64,000 nucleotides of DNA from Cephalopachus bancanus (GCA_027257055.1 JAPVLO010000040.1:1324501-1388500), one strand, 5' to 3'; shown: positions 45,165 through 55,584, numbered from the stretch's first letter. Notes: generated by a model not told the origin, from the sequence alone. Numbers and translations are program-made.

Positions 45165-45240
45165 AGTGTGAAATATGCCCCCTGTAACAAACATGCACCT
45201 GTATCCCCTGAATCTAAAAATTTTAAAAAGACAGACTTAA
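45165..45240 (+). repeat. L1 3' terminal fragment (sense)
   Basis: 'acatgcacctgtatcccctg' and 'aatctaaaaattttaaaaag' are the last bases of an L1 3' UTR with tail. Confidence 0.65.
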
Positions 45241-45244
45241 AAGA

Positions 45245-45805
45245 AATAACAGCAAATCTACATAGGACCACAACATTTAAGAAATATTGGGAGGCAGTAA
45301 GTGATTAAGAGCTAAGTTAGAGGACAGGGCTGGAAGCCCAAGTTTGAGAAGGATGAAGTCAGTGTGTCTGAATCCTAAGGTGACTGCCTGCAAGGCCCTG
45401 AGGTCATAGGCTTTGACCTCTGGGAAGCTGTTCTTGCTACCTAGTGGATGCTAGGCAAATATGGGTTAACGGAGTTCATCTTTCCATAGCGAGCTAGAGA
45501 TTGTGGAGTACTCGGTACTCCTCTCTACACTGTTTTTACTTTAACAAAAACTTTAGAAAGAACTGACAGGCCCGAAGGGAACTGAGAAAAGAACCATTTT
45601 GTTGCCTGTCCAGGTGCCAATTCGGAAAACTGAACAACTGCCCTCCAAAAGCTGCAGCAAGGCTGGTCAGTCCTCAGGTCCAGAGTTCTAACCCTCTGCG
45701 GGAACGGGAGCGGGGTGGGGAATAAGAAGTCATCCACAGATCACAAGGGATGCTCTTAAAGGGGTCTTCCTGAAATGCTTTACTTCCCCCCTAAGAGAAG
45801 GCTTT
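45245..45805. other. Unassigned sequence upstream of the CpG island
   Basis: No exon is visible on either strand. Confidence 0.35.
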
Positions 45806-45809
45806 GTAG

Positions 45810-45930
45810 GACCCAGAGTATTGAATTTGAAGCCTGGGTCTCTGCTACTACCTGACCTTGGAACAAGTCATTTAATTTTTAATCCCTTTGAGTCCTGTGT
45901 CCCCAGTTACAAAATAATGGAGGTTTAGAC
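45810..45930 (+). repeat. MIR fragment (sense)
   Basis: 'tttgaagcctgggtctctgc' and 'ctgaccttggaacaagtcat' follow MIR. Confidence 0.6.
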
Positions 45931-45944
45931 TCCATAATAACAGC

Positions 45945-46050
45945 TAGGTATTTAGGATGTACCATGTGCCAAGCGAGGCACTTTCCACGTTGTCTTTTAA
46001 TCCTCACAAACACCATGGTAGATTTTACCAACTAGCCCCATTTTGCCCAA
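45945..46050 (-). repeat. MIR fragment (antisense)
   Basis: 'accatgtgccaagcgaggca', 'taatcctcacaaacaccatg' and 'agccccattttgccc' follow MIR reversed. It marks the left edge of the CpG island region. Confidence 0.65.
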
Positions 46051-46260
46051 TTCCGTTCAGTGTTTAAGGAGCAATGGTCAAGGTCACCCGGGGAGACGGC
46101 AGCGGACCCAGATTCCCAATCGAAAGCCGCCCAACTCTAACACTACGCGGTCCCAGTTTGATTCACATAACCTCCTCGAATACTTCCCTCAACTACTCGA
46201 TCGGCTCCTTCTCTTCTTCCTCCCTAAACCCGCGTCGGACGCGCCCCTTGCGCCACCGGA

Positions 46261-46269
46261 CATGCGCAG
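46261..46269 (+). promoter_or_regulatory. NRF1-like site
   Basis: CATGCGCAG matches one half of the NRF1 palindrome (GCGCATGCGC). Such sites are common in housekeeping promoters. No binding evidence. Confidence 0.45.
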
Positions 46270-46333
46270 TCGCCCAGGAAGAGTTTTCGCTCCGCCTGGG
46301 GGAAATTTTTCACGCCGCTCCTCTGGGACCGAG

Positions 46334-46347
46334 CCCGCCCCGCCCAC
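46334..46347 (-). promoter_or_regulatory. GC boxes (Sp1/KLF type)
   Basis: CCCGCCCCGCCCAC on the plus strand gives overlapping GGGCGGGG sites on the minus strand. They lie 17 bases before the CCAAT box. Confidence 0.5.
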
Positions 46348-46363
46348 GGCTCCTCCTCACAGG

Positions 46364-46368
46364 ATTGG
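46364..46368 (-). promoter_or_regulatory. Inverted CCAAT box (NF-Y type)
   Basis: AGGATTGGTCG contains ATTGG, the reverse of CCAAT. NF-Y sites often sit 60-100 bp before the start. Here that would place a start nearer 46450, or imply a spread of starts. Confidence 0.5.
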
Positions 46369-46389
46369 TCGAATTCAGGGAGGTGGCGA

Positions 46390-46411
46390 GGGGAGGGAAG
46401 GGGAGGGGGGG
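46390..46411 (+). promoter_or_regulatory. G-quadruplex-prone G run
   Basis: Four G runs (4, 3, 4 and 7 long) are separated by loops of one or two A. This meets the usual G-quadruplex pattern on the plus strand. Confidence 0.6.
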
Positions 46412-46498
46412 AAGAGGAGGACCAGATTACTTCCCAACCCCCGCAGCGCTCTAGGCGCGCGCGCTCCGAGTGTGCGTGCGTGCGTGCGTGTGAGTGAG

Positions 46499-46504
46499 CA
46501 CGTG
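46499..46504. promoter_or_regulatory. E-box CACGTG
   Basis: Palindromic CACGTG (USF/MYC-type site) 75 bases before the CRE. Confidence 0.45.
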
Positions 46505-46579
46505 AGGCCCCGGAACGTGCACAGTGGGCGGGGACAGGAAATAGGAAGCGAGGGGCGGAGGCTGCCGTTGCCATGGCAG

Positions 46580-46587
46580 TGACGTCA
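46580..46587. promoter_or_regulatory. Palindromic CRE (TGACGTCA)
   Basis: Perfect 8-base cAMP-response element, the binding site of CREB/ATF dimers. It lies just before the alternating purine-pyrimidine tract and about 190 bases before the first good ATG, a typical position for functional CREs (inference). Confidence 0.6.
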
Positions 46588-46613
46588 GGCGTCGGGGAGC
46601 GAACCCGGCCCCT

Positions 46614-46672
46614 TGTGCGCGCGCGCGCGTGCGCGCGTGCACACACACACAGAGACATGCACACGCGCGCGC
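46614..46672. repeat. Alternating purine-pyrimidine (CG/CA) tracts
   Basis: Positions 46614-46651 are 38 bases of strict alternation (GC-rich then CA). After a short break, 46655-46672 alternates again. A related GCGC/GTGC tract lies at about 46454-46493. Such sequence favours Z-DNA and is length-unstable. Confidence 0.85.
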
Positions 46673-46767
46673 CCCGCCGCTCTCTCTCAGACACACTGGA
46701 GGGAAAGGTCAAACTAAAGGCGAGGGAGCGGAGAGACCGGAGGGAGCCGCCGCAGCCGCCGCGCGCC

Positions 46768-47011
46768 ATGACGGACGCGGCCGAGGCTGCTTTCTCACCG
46801 CGGACGCCGCCGAACCCCTGCTCTCGCCGCGCCCCCTGCGCCCCCTCCCGCGCGCCCCTCACCCTGGCGCGTCCCCGCGCACCCCTTCCCCCGCCGCTCC
46901 AGGCGCGCGTCGGGCCCGGGGCGCGCGCCGGCCGGGAGCCGGGTGCGGGAGGGTGGGAGCCGCGGCGGGCGGGCGGGCGGCCTCCTGGCCCGACCCCCGA
47001 CCCTCGGCCAG
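46768..47011 (+). CDS. Possible N-terminal coding part or upstream ORF, unidentified
   Basis: The ATG context (GCGCGCCATGA) is moderate: C at -3 and A at +4. The frame starts MTDAAEAAFSPRTPPNP and continues as a basic, Pro/Arg/Gly/Ala-rich low-complexity peptide of 81 codons plus one base up to the donor. I know no protein with this start. The composition is what GC-rich DNA gives in any frame, so it may be untranslated leader or an upstream ORF. If joined to the candidate exon at 48901, the frame stays open for 31 more residues and then stops. That would give a short peptide of about 112 residues, more like an upstream ORF than a main product. Confidence 0.25.
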
Positions 47012-48900
47012 GTGAGAGAGGTGGGGGAGGAAAGGGTGTCCGGAGAGGAGAGGACCCCGGGCGCTCAGCCCCCCTCCTGACCCCCTTCCGGGGGCGCTGA
47101 CAGGCTCCTGGGACGCGGCCTCTGGGGGGCGTCGTGGGGTCGGCTCGGTGTTGGGGCGTGCCTTTTGGGGCGCCCGCGCCCCTCGGGGTCGGGTCCCCGA
47201 GACGCGGGGGGCGGCGGGAGGCCCTCGGGGCCGGGGAGCGCCGCCGCCGGGGCGAGAGTTGGCAGGACGACCCGGGCGTGGGGACCGGCGACGGGAGGCA
47301 GGTGGGCCCCCCTTCGGGGCCGGGCGAAGTGCGGGCGCCGGGCGAGGGGGCCCGCGGGAAGGTCGCGGGACGGGTTTGTGGGGCAGTTGGGAGAAAGTCT
47401 GCCCTCGGGACCGGGCGCCTCGCTTTTGCCGGGGCCGGCGAAAGTGGCGGATTTCACAGCAAAACTCGGGTGAAGCCGGGCTGGACCGGACGGAAGGGAG
47501 AGGGGCCGGGAGCGCCCGCCTGGAGGGGGACCCGAGACGCGCAGACCCGCCTGTGGGTAGCACCCGGGCATGGTGTGTGCACGTTGCCATGCCAGTGTTT
47601 AATGTTTGTGGCTTACGGTTATTTTGGGACTACATGATTTAAAAAAAAAAAAAAGTTACTTGGGAGAGAGGGAACTGCTTGAATTGTCCTGAGTTCTTCG
47701 CCTGTGCATGCAGGAACTAGGTTAATCTTGCACACATACACGCGCACACACGCACCTGAATTTATGTCCAGTGGACTTTTGAAATGATGCATGCAAAACT
47801 CGGAAGCCCTGAAACAAGACGATGTTTGTCCGAAGAGTTTCAGGTGTCAGGCTCCGTGTTCCGTGGGAGAAAAATAGGAAGACACCGAAGTACTTGCTGT
47901 GCCCAAGCGGTCATCTTTCTGTGCTGAGCTTTGGAGCCCATCACAGTGGAGTGGAGTTGTGACTGCCAGGGTTAAGTCATCGCATTGACCCAAGGCCACC
48001 CACCAGTTTGGAGCTTTCCCTGTGAAAGTAACTTAGAAGACTGTCACCAGCCCAGGACTGTGCTGATTGTGAGTAACCCGTGCTTTTGCTGATTTTTTTC
48101 TTTTTAATTGTCCATGATCATCATCATGTGTGGGTGTATGCCACCTATTTACCAAACGTTAGAATGAATTATCCAAAGGTAAACTGTCCACTAAATCGCT
48201 TTGAAATGACCAGGGGCTGTCTCTGACCCAGTATGTCTTTTTTTTTTTTTAATATTTGAAAGTTGTTTGGGAATTTCAGATATAATCGTTTCAAACTGAT
48301 AGAGATTTTTGAGCGTAAGTCTAGCGTAAACATTATACCAAGTGGGTAATGCGTTTTAAAATTTAAATCTCATCCAAGAAACGCTTCCTGGTTTGTGCAA
48401 GGTGCAGGGTTGTGATGACAGCTGAGGAATTGCCAGGAGGAGTTTTTGGTAAAGGATAAGAGAACAACCTGTGAATCTGGTGTTAACTGGCAGCCTCTGC
48501 ATATACAAACTTGCTCCTTACCTAAGCATTTCTGATACTAGGGTTCTTTTCCTGTTGATTATGGATCTTTGGTTATTTGTCATTTTCAAAAAGTTCTCTC
48601 AGCAGAGGATCCTCACTTTGAAATTGAGTTCTTGTGGCATGTGGCCAAAGTCCCAAAGGTTTTCAGTAAAGATGAAGGGGAAGAAGATTAGTCAGTTTAG
48701 AATCTTGTTAATTCTTTCTTTGCAGCTCCTTGGTTCTGTGCTGCTTGGTCCCTTTTACATCTTGCTCCTATTGGCTATTGCTGACATATGTCAGTATACA
48801 GTCCTGAAATGGGGCACTTAATTGTTCCAAACTAAAAACATTATTTCCTTTCATGTATAATTAATTTTAATGTTTTTCTTTCTTCCTTCTCCTTTTGAAG
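47012..48900 (+). other. Putative first intron, proximal part
   Basis: It starts GTGAGAGAGG. The first 500 bases are still CpG-rich with many G runs, then the composition drops to AT-rich. No repeat is seen except an A run at 47641-47654 and a T run at 48239-48250. A 116-codon hydrophobic open frame at 48471-48821 has no splice or start support and is treated as chance. Confidence 0.5.
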
Positions 48901-49029
48901 GAAACTGTAGAATTGGACAAATCAGCATTTACTCAGCACATCCCCCTCTTGTAGGTCTTGTTGACCTTGGTGGCATCATAGAGGTCATGTGTTAATGGAG
49001 ATAAACAGTTCCTGAACAGTTTACTCCAG
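48901..49029 (+). other. Candidate second exon (probably untranslated leader)
   Basis: A strong polypyrimidine tract and AG (TTCCTTCTCCTTTTGAAG) precede 48901, and CTCCAG|GTGATA follows 49029. The 129-base segment has stops in all frames. One frame (phase-compatible with the exon at 46768) is open until TAA after about 31 codons. It contains short upstream-type ATG frames. No repeat overlaps it. This is a splice-signal prediction by eye. Confidence 0.3.
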
Positions 49030-51590
49030 GTGATAAAGACACATGGGAAAGTGATTTGAGATATGCATAACTTTATTTTTAGCCATTATTTTTATTGGGC
49101 ATTTATTGTGGTCATTGTTAAAAATAAAATAATTCTTTGTCTTTTTTTGGAAATATTGTACATGCATTTTACATTTTAAAAAATCACTTACCTTTCACCT
49201 TTTTTAGTATTGCTTATATATTCTACCACAGATGAACAGCTGATTTTTTGGGTGTCTCTTTTAGAACTTGCTTGAGGTGCAGCAAGGGTAGTAATGCTGG
49301 GTGAAAGTTTAGCTTATGAAAGCAGCTGTGCTCTACTTTAAGAAATTTGTCATTTAAAAGTCTAGGATTACAAAACAGAATAATTAGTGGTTGGTTATAT
49401 AAGAGTTTTGTAAAAGGAATTCACTTAAAGGTGCCTTCAAATAATTAATTCCTTTATATAGTACTTATTAAATGTGATTTGATTTGTGAAGATTCAGTTG
49501 GCATACAGCAATTTAGGAACAGATTTTTGGCATATTTGAGGGTTATCAGTGTGATCCCTGAATTATCTCTTTCTTGAAAGTGTTTGGGACAAAGTTAAAT
49601 TTAGTGCTGTCCCATTTATATGCCACCTATTAATGGTGTAACTGATCGTGAAAAAATGACATCTCATTTATGCTGTACCGTTTAAGGAGTACATTGAAAC
49701 CTAATTAAAATGCTTTTCACCATTGAGTAAAATTTTACAGTCAAGTTTGTCAGGAACTTCATCTAAGGTAGTTAGATGAAGTTACTGGGGTATCAAAAGC
49801 ACCTTGTTGTGAGACGCTCTCACTAGGACGGTGTTCCTGCAGAAGAGGCCAGCAAGTAGTTGTACCAGGTTTCAGCAAAATCAAAATAAATAGATTTAGT
49901 CTAAGGTCCACAGGCAGTAAAAACCGTTAACCTTGAAATTTTCTCTAGGTGCAAATTATTCTTCAGAATTAAAGGCTTCATTTTCCTAAGCTGTAATTCT
50001 ATTTGAGTCACTTGTGAAAAATGCTATTTTGATAAAAGAATGATTATGCAGTCTTTCAAGGGAGCTTTTTTTCCCTTTGTGTTAGTGCATTGGTGTTTAT
50101 TTGAGATTGCAGGAGATAGTGAATGTTGTACTTGGGGCGTTTAACTCAGATAGCATTTTGCTTTGGATATGTAGAAAAAAAGGAATATGAGTCTATGAGT
50201 AGCACTTACTTGTAGGTTAGTTCAGATTTTATGTGGGAATAAGGAGGAAAGGGAGGCGGTGGCCACAAACTTTATTAAAGATAATTAATCAAGTTTAGCT
50301 GTTCATGCCTGGCATGGGTAAAAATAAAACTCTCACCTTTCCCCAGTTTTAGTGAAATGTTATTCTTAGAGAAGGGATTTGAAGGATAAGAGCTAAGCAT
50401 GTGGGCATGTGAGTGGTAAAAGTGTCTTTAGAGTGCTTAATAGTGTTTTGTTTTTGCACATTAAACAGAAAGCAGTAAATTATTTTAATGCTGAATGTGG
50501 ATTGAGAACCCAACTTTGAGATACTGGGCACAGTTCTATTCCTCTTAGCATAATTGAATATTTTAAAAATTGAAGGAACAGCTTGAATGATGCCATTGAT
50601 ATTTTAGCACAGGCTCCTAGTTTCTCAATTGATTGAGTTAAAAATGAAGCTTAAAAAAATATTAAAAGAAATGTTTTCAGTTTTTTAAAAATACCAAAGG
50701 ACTATTTTAAAGGATTGCTAATTTTAGAGCACAGTGAAGTAAAAAAGTACATCACATTGGATTTATGATAAATGAGAACACAATATAAACAATTTTTAAA
50801 ATATGGAAAATAAGTATACTTTTAAAATATTTGTTCCGAGATATGTGAGAATAGAGATGATGATTAGAAATTTTAATTGGAAGTTAAAGCTGATTTATGT
50901 TCTCAATTTCATTATTTTATCCAGTGTCATTTTTTAAATGTCACTTAATTTTTCTGTTCCCAATGTTCTTTTCAATCAATAGTGTACCATTCTTTATGTA
51001 AACTAGGTTTTCAAAATAATATTTGCTAGACTTTTAAAGTATAAAATGTTATCTAATACTAATATGTATGCGTAAGTCTGCTACATTGGATTTTTAAAAG
51101 TTTAGACATTGTAATCTGCAGAAATGTGGGCAACAGTTTTTGAAAATAAGAAAGACTGAGTTCACAGTTTTAGTCATGGGTAAATGTAAATTGCATTTTT
51201 CTCTTTCTCCCTGAAAGGTTATCTCTCACGATTACATGTTTATATTTTCCAGACTCCACTCATGCTAGTATTAAGCGTTGAATCATCTTATCTATAGCTT
51301 ATCTAGATATCTAGATACCTGTAGAAACTTCATTTGTAAAAACTGTCCTTTTTATTTTTTCCAAGATGTTTCATCTGGAAAATTGTTTGAATTTTAGTTA
51401 TTGTACTTTAATCAAAAGCTATTCTAAATAGAAGTTATTGCAATTTTCACAAACTAGGGGAAAATATAAATTTATGAACTTTTTTTTATTTCTGTGGGGG
51501 ACACCACAATGTGTGTAATTTAAATTCTAGTAACATTTATTCTGTTAGCTTTATTTTATGTATTGTTAAAGTCTAAGTAGTAGGTATACA
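49030..51590 (+). other. Putative intron, unique AT-rich sequence
   Basis: About 2.5 kb with no interspersed repeat that I recognise and no coding exon. Its low repeat load near the promoter is notable. Confidence 0.45.
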
Positions 51591-51597
51591 ATCTTTA

Positions 51598-51890
51598 TTT
51601 ATTTATTTTTTTGAGTTGGAGTCTCACTCTGTCGCCCAGACTGGAATGCTGTGACACACTCATGGACACCCCAGCGTCGACCTGCTGGGCTCCGGCGATC
51701 CTTCCACCTCAGCCTTCCAAGTAGCTGAACTACAGGTGCACGCTACCACACCTGCCTAATTTTTTATTTATTGTGGAGATGAGGTCTTGCCAAGTTGCCT
51801 GGGCTGGTCTCAAACCCACGGGCTCAGGCAATCCATTCACCTCGGCCTCCCAAAGGGTGCTGGGATTACAGGCTGAGCCACTGAGCCCGG
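51598..51890 (-). repeat. Alu SINE (antisense), lineage-specific subfamily
   Basis: 'gagttggagtctcactctgt' to 'ctgagccactgagcccgg'. Flanks 'acaatcttt' and 'acagtcttt' are probable target copies. Confidence 0.93.
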
Positions 51891-51894
51891 ACAC

Positions 51895-52585
51895 AGTCTT
51901 TTTTTTTTTTTTTTAATGTATTTTTCTGTGGAATATTTTTCAAAAGAGCCTTAAAAAGTGCCCTTAAGTGAATGGTTTTACTACGAAATATTCTTATTGA
52001 ATATATCGTTAATATGTGATATTGATTTTTTTGTTTCTAGTTTACATGTGAGGATTTTGTATATGTTTCTATGGAACTACTTTTAAATATGTTCTTTATT
52101 TTTATTTATAAATAAAATCTCTAAAGTTATTTTGTTCTCATGATTATATGGTAGTCCTCAAACTTTTATAGTTGAAAGAAGTGAAAATGAGTAATTTATT
52201 AAACTGCCTGAAATGACTAATTAGTTGGAGCATGTGATGTAACTTATTTTTACTACAATGTAGAGGTCATCTTTATCCCAAACAAATTTATAGCAGAATA
52301 ATTTGCCATTTTTTGCAAATTTTGGAAATTTTGAGTACTGTATACCCAGAAATGATCTGTTGAAAGCTGTGTTACACTGAGTAAATATCATATGGAAATG
52401 GTATTTTTCTTATAATGATGTTTATATTGTTTCTGATTAAGGACCATTTCTTAAATATGTTTGTAAGTAAATATATTGTACACATTGATCAAATGATGTA
52501 TTGACAGATTTAATTTATATCCTATGCCCCACCTCCCCTTTCTTCTTTTGCTAGTTTTCAGTAGTAGCCTTTGGCTACATACTAT
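51895..52585 (+). other. Unassigned AT-rich intronic sequence
   Basis: No exon or named repeat. Confidence 0.4.
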
Positions 52586-52597
52586 GAGAGAACTTTT

Positions 52598-52764
52598 TCT
52601 TTCCTTTTTTTTTTTGTAATGGGGGAATCTCATTGTGTTGCTCAGGCTGTTCTCAAACTCCCAACCTCATGTGATCCTCCCACTTCAGCCTCCCAAAGTG
52701 CTAGGATTACAGGTTCAACTTCCCAAAGTGCTGGGATTACAGGCATGAGCTATCTCGCCTGGCA
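52598..52764 (-). repeat. Partial Alu (antisense) with internal 30-bp duplication and target repeats
   Basis: T tract, then 'tgttgctcaggctgttctca' and two successive copies of the 'tcccaaagtgct...ggattacaggt' block (52691 and 52721). Target repeats GAGAGAACTTTT lie at 52586-52597 and 52765-52776. Only the left arm is present. Confidence 0.92.
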
Positions 52765-52779
52765 GAGAGAACTTTTATT

Positions 52780-53017
52780 ACATAATAAAGTAGTCCAGGG
52801 TTGTTGTTTTCTAATGTTTTATCTAATGGAGAAAAGAAATGGTAACTATCCGAGATTGTTCTGTAATTCTTAGTATGTGTTAAACACTGTTTTGAACATT
52901 TGTTTTAGATCTACTACTTCTAAGGCCAAGGACTCCTTAAAAATTCTTGAGACTGTTTAAGTGATTATGTTCCTCAAAAAATGTTAGTAATAGGATGGGG
53001 GAGGGTAAAGGTAGAGA
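52780..53017 (+). other. Unassigned intronic sequence
   Basis: No feature recognised. Confidence 0.35.
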
Positions 53018-53031
53018 GAAATATTGTAGGG

Positions 53032-53322
53032 GCATGGTGGCTCACGCCTGTAATCCCAGCACTTTGGGAGGTGGAGGCAAGAGGATTGCCTGAGCCCAGG
53101 AATTCAAGACCAGCAAGGACAATTTGGTGAGACCTCGAATCTACAAAAAAAAAAAAAAAGAGCCAGGCATGGTGGCGTGCACCAGTAGTTCCAGCCACTT
53201 GGAAGGCTGAGGTGGAAGGATCGCCTGAACCCAGCAGTTCAAGGCTGCAGTGGCCATGAATGTGCCACTGCACTCCAGCCTGGGCAACAGAGTGAAATTC
53301 TGACTCCAAAAAAAAGAAAAAA
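53032..53322 (+). repeat. Alu SINE with 14-bp target duplication
   Basis: 'ggcatggtggctcacgcctg' to an A-rich tail. Target copies GAAATATTGTAGGG (53018-53031) and GAAAGATTGTAGGG (53323-53336) differ once. Confidence 0.95.
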
Positions 53323-53492
53323 GAAAGATTGTAGGGATTAGATTGTATAAAATAAGTATAATTGTTTTATTATAAAATGTGTTAATCATTGTGTACCTTT
53401 TTCCTGGGATATAACCTTGCTTTTTAATTACCCTTTCTTACCATAAAGAGTTACGAGTAGTGAATTTCCAGGAAGGGAATCTCTGTATCTTT

Positions 53493-53767
53493 TTATTTCT
53501 ATTTTTTTGAGTTGGAGTCACTCCGTCGCTCAGGCTGGGGTGCAGTAGCACACTCACCGCCACCCCAGCATCAACCTGCTGGGCTCCAGCATTCCTTCTG
53601 CCTCAGCCTTCCAAGTAGCTGCAGGCGTGCACTACCACACCTGGCTAAGTTTTGATTTATTGTAGAGACAGGTTCTTGCCAAGTTGCCTGGGCTGATCTC
53701 AAACTTGCAGGCTCAGGCACTCCACTAGCCTCGGCCTCCAAAAGTGCTGTGCCACTGAGCTTGGCCA
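53493..53767 (-). repeat. Alu SINE (antisense) with target duplication
   Basis: 'gagttggagtcactccgtcg' to 'gccactgagcttggcc'. Target copies AATCTCTGTATCTTT (53478-53492) and AATCTGTGTATCTTT (53768-53782) differ once. It forms an inverted pair with the Alu at 53032. Confidence 0.95.
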
Positions 53768-53784
53768 AATCTGTGTATCTTTAG

Positions 53785-54560
53785 TCAGGTTTTCATATTC
53801 TTGCTGGGAACATGTTAGATGACTATATGGAAGATTAGACACAGTTTTCACACTGATGATCATTTTTAGTGACCATATTTAGAGTTCCAGATTTTATAAG
53901 GTGGAAAAACAGATGCCCCAGCTAAAAGGTGGGGAAGAATTTTTAGACACAAAGTCATTGTTAAAAAAATTCAAGTTTACTAGTCTTGGAAAAATATGAC
54001 ATTTTGCCGATTACATTCTATCTCTTTAGTCATTGTATCAGTTTCACATATTCTGTGATTATAAATATGGTAGTATTTGCCCAACCATGAATCCTGACTT
54101 TTAGGTTAGAAAATGTGATTATTTAAAATTATAGTTTAAAGTCAAGAGTGAAAAAGCCGTTAATTAATCTTTATCTTTTCTTTTTTATATTATACATTTT
54201 TTTCATTAATTTTGAATACCTAGTACTATATGCTTAGTTCTGTATATGACCAGTTCTATAATTAATAAAAAAACTACCAGAATAACTTATTGCACCTGAG
54301 AAATTAAAATCATGTCAGAAGATGCATAAAGTAAGTAGAACGTCATGGTGTAGAGATACTAATTTTGCTTTCTAAAGCAGTGGTTTTGAAACTTTTCTGC
54401 AAACTGTTTTGGAGGAAGTCAAGCAGGTTCATTGTAGTTTCAACCAGTACAGTTTTACTTTGATTAATTTTAAGTGTGGAAGTTTGCATAGGATTTCACT
54501 TGAGCAGGGTTCTGTTGTTTTAAAAAAAAAAAAAGAAAACCTGTGTTGTTAGCATATTTA
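53785..54560 (+). other. Unassigned AT-rich intronic sequence
   Basis: No exon or named repeat. 'agcagtggttttgaaacttt' near 54378 may be the end of a MER-type element. Confidence 0.35.
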
Positions 54561-54564
54561 ATCT

Positions 54565-54970
54565 TACCACTCTCCTGTTTAAATCCTTGCAATGGTTGGG
54601 GGGCTTAAAAAAATTTTTTTATGGCTGATAAGACTTTATTTCCAGCCTCATCCTTCATCTTGTATCAGTTTCCCTTCCTTTCCATGTAAACCCTGCATTC
54701 TCGTCCTACTTAAATTGCTTGATGTTCCCTGAGAGGAAAAATATTACTTTTACATCCCTATGCCTTTGCACATAAAACTGCCACCATTCTCAGTTGAACT
54801 AGGCAAAACTCAGTTCCCTTGGAACCTTGGTCTTATCTCCATAAAAGCACTTATTACATTGTTATGTAAATATGGCCTCCCATGAGAGCAGAGACCATCT
54901 AATTTATCTTGTGTCCATACGACTTTGTGTTTATTCAGTATTCAAATGTCTGTTGAATTATTGCATTTAG
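54565..54970 (+). repeat. L2 LINE 3' region (sense)
   Basis: 'atgcctttgcacataaaact', 'taaaagcacttattacattg' and 'gagagcagagaccatctaat' follow L2 in order. Confidence 0.65.
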
Positions 54971-54974
54971 AATT

Positions 54975-55335
54975 TGAGAAGTAGTAAAATTATTTTAATG
55001 CACACTCGTGAATAAAACATCCCAGATCTAGACTGTGTAAAGGATTTTTAGTGACGTTGTCAGGCATTATGCTACAAATATAAAAGGCACCCTGTTGTAC
55101 ATGAAGTATAATAAAAGCCAAAAGGTATATTAAATGGACAAATTAGATTAGGTACGAGTGATGCTTCAATGATGTCTTGGATTCAGTCATCTTATCCTAA
55201 TTGTTGATTGTGAGGGCATTTTAATAATACAGCCTTGGCTGCCTATGAAAATATTTCTTCATACGTGATTAGAACTAATAGACTCAAAAGAGCCTTCAAG
55301 TGTCAAGGGATATAATACCACCCATAAAAGTTAAA
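54975..55335 (+). other. Unassigned intronic sequence
   Basis: No feature recognised. Confidence 0.35.
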
Positions 55336-55339
55336 GAAT

Positions 55340-55580
55340 AGGACCTGGATCTATCCTGTCTGAATTCATATCACTCACCTGTCATTAGCTGCATTATCTT
55401 GGGCAAGTTACTTAACCATTCTATACTTCCTTTTTTATCTGTAAGTTGGAGAAACAATAATATTAACTTCACATGACTATGGTGAAGAGTATACATGACT
55501 TACTGCATGTTAAGCACTTAAAAGAATTCCTGACATACAAGTATAGAAAACATTCAATACATGTCAGCTATAATTAATTT
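55340..55580 (+). repeat. MIR SINE (sense)
   Basis: 'gcattatcttgggcaagtta', 'cttaaccattctatacttcc' and 'actatggtgaagagtataca' follow MIR. Confidence 0.7.
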
Positions 55581-55584
55581 GAAG

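Larger units (their letters stand above)
46600..47011 (+). other. Putative first exon of an unidentified gene
   Basis: The left end is estimated, because no initiator is decisive. The right end is a consensus splice donor CAG|GTGAGA with the intron starting at 47012. The exon would hold a GC-rich leader, the ATG at 46768 and 244 bases after it. The position in the CpG island core, the downstream AT-rich DNA and the lack of any competing donor nearby support it. The gene is not identified. Confidence 0.55.
46220..47550. promoter_or_regulatory. CpG island with TATA-less promoter
   Basis: About 1.3 kb of very GC-rich sequence dense in CpG, in sharp contrast to the AT-rich flanks. It contains GC boxes, an inverted CCAAT box, an NRF1-like half site, an E-box and a full CRE, all upstream of or near the presumed start. 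No TATA box is visible. It is free of Alu and L1, as expected for an active germline-unmethylated promoter. The plus-strand direction is inferred from the donor at 47012 and the motif order. A divergent minus-strand transcript cannot be excluded. Confidence 0.9.

Noticed and set aside
46224..46862. 212-codon minus-strand open frame across the CpG island
   Set aside because: Stop-poor because of GC-rich DNA. It includes translated CG/CA repeats and has no protein similarity that I recognise. Competing frames are equally open.
46859..47590. 243-codon minus-strand open frame (Pro/Arg-rich)
   Set aside because: Same compositional reason. It lies mostly in the putative intron and has no recognisable domain.
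47134..47642. Three overlapping plus-strand open frames of 102-167 codons
   Set aside because: They lie after the splice donor in CpG-rich intron sequence. Three frames open at once shows composition, not coding.
48060..48075. ATTGTGAGT as a second donor for an exon at about 47,700-48,068
   Set aside because: No convincing acceptor with a pyrimidine tract precedes it, and the donor lacks the usual G before GT.
48471..48821. 116-codon hydrophobic frame resembling a small membrane protein
   Set aside because: T-rich DNA gives hydrophobic frames by chance. No promoter, splice signals or similarity.
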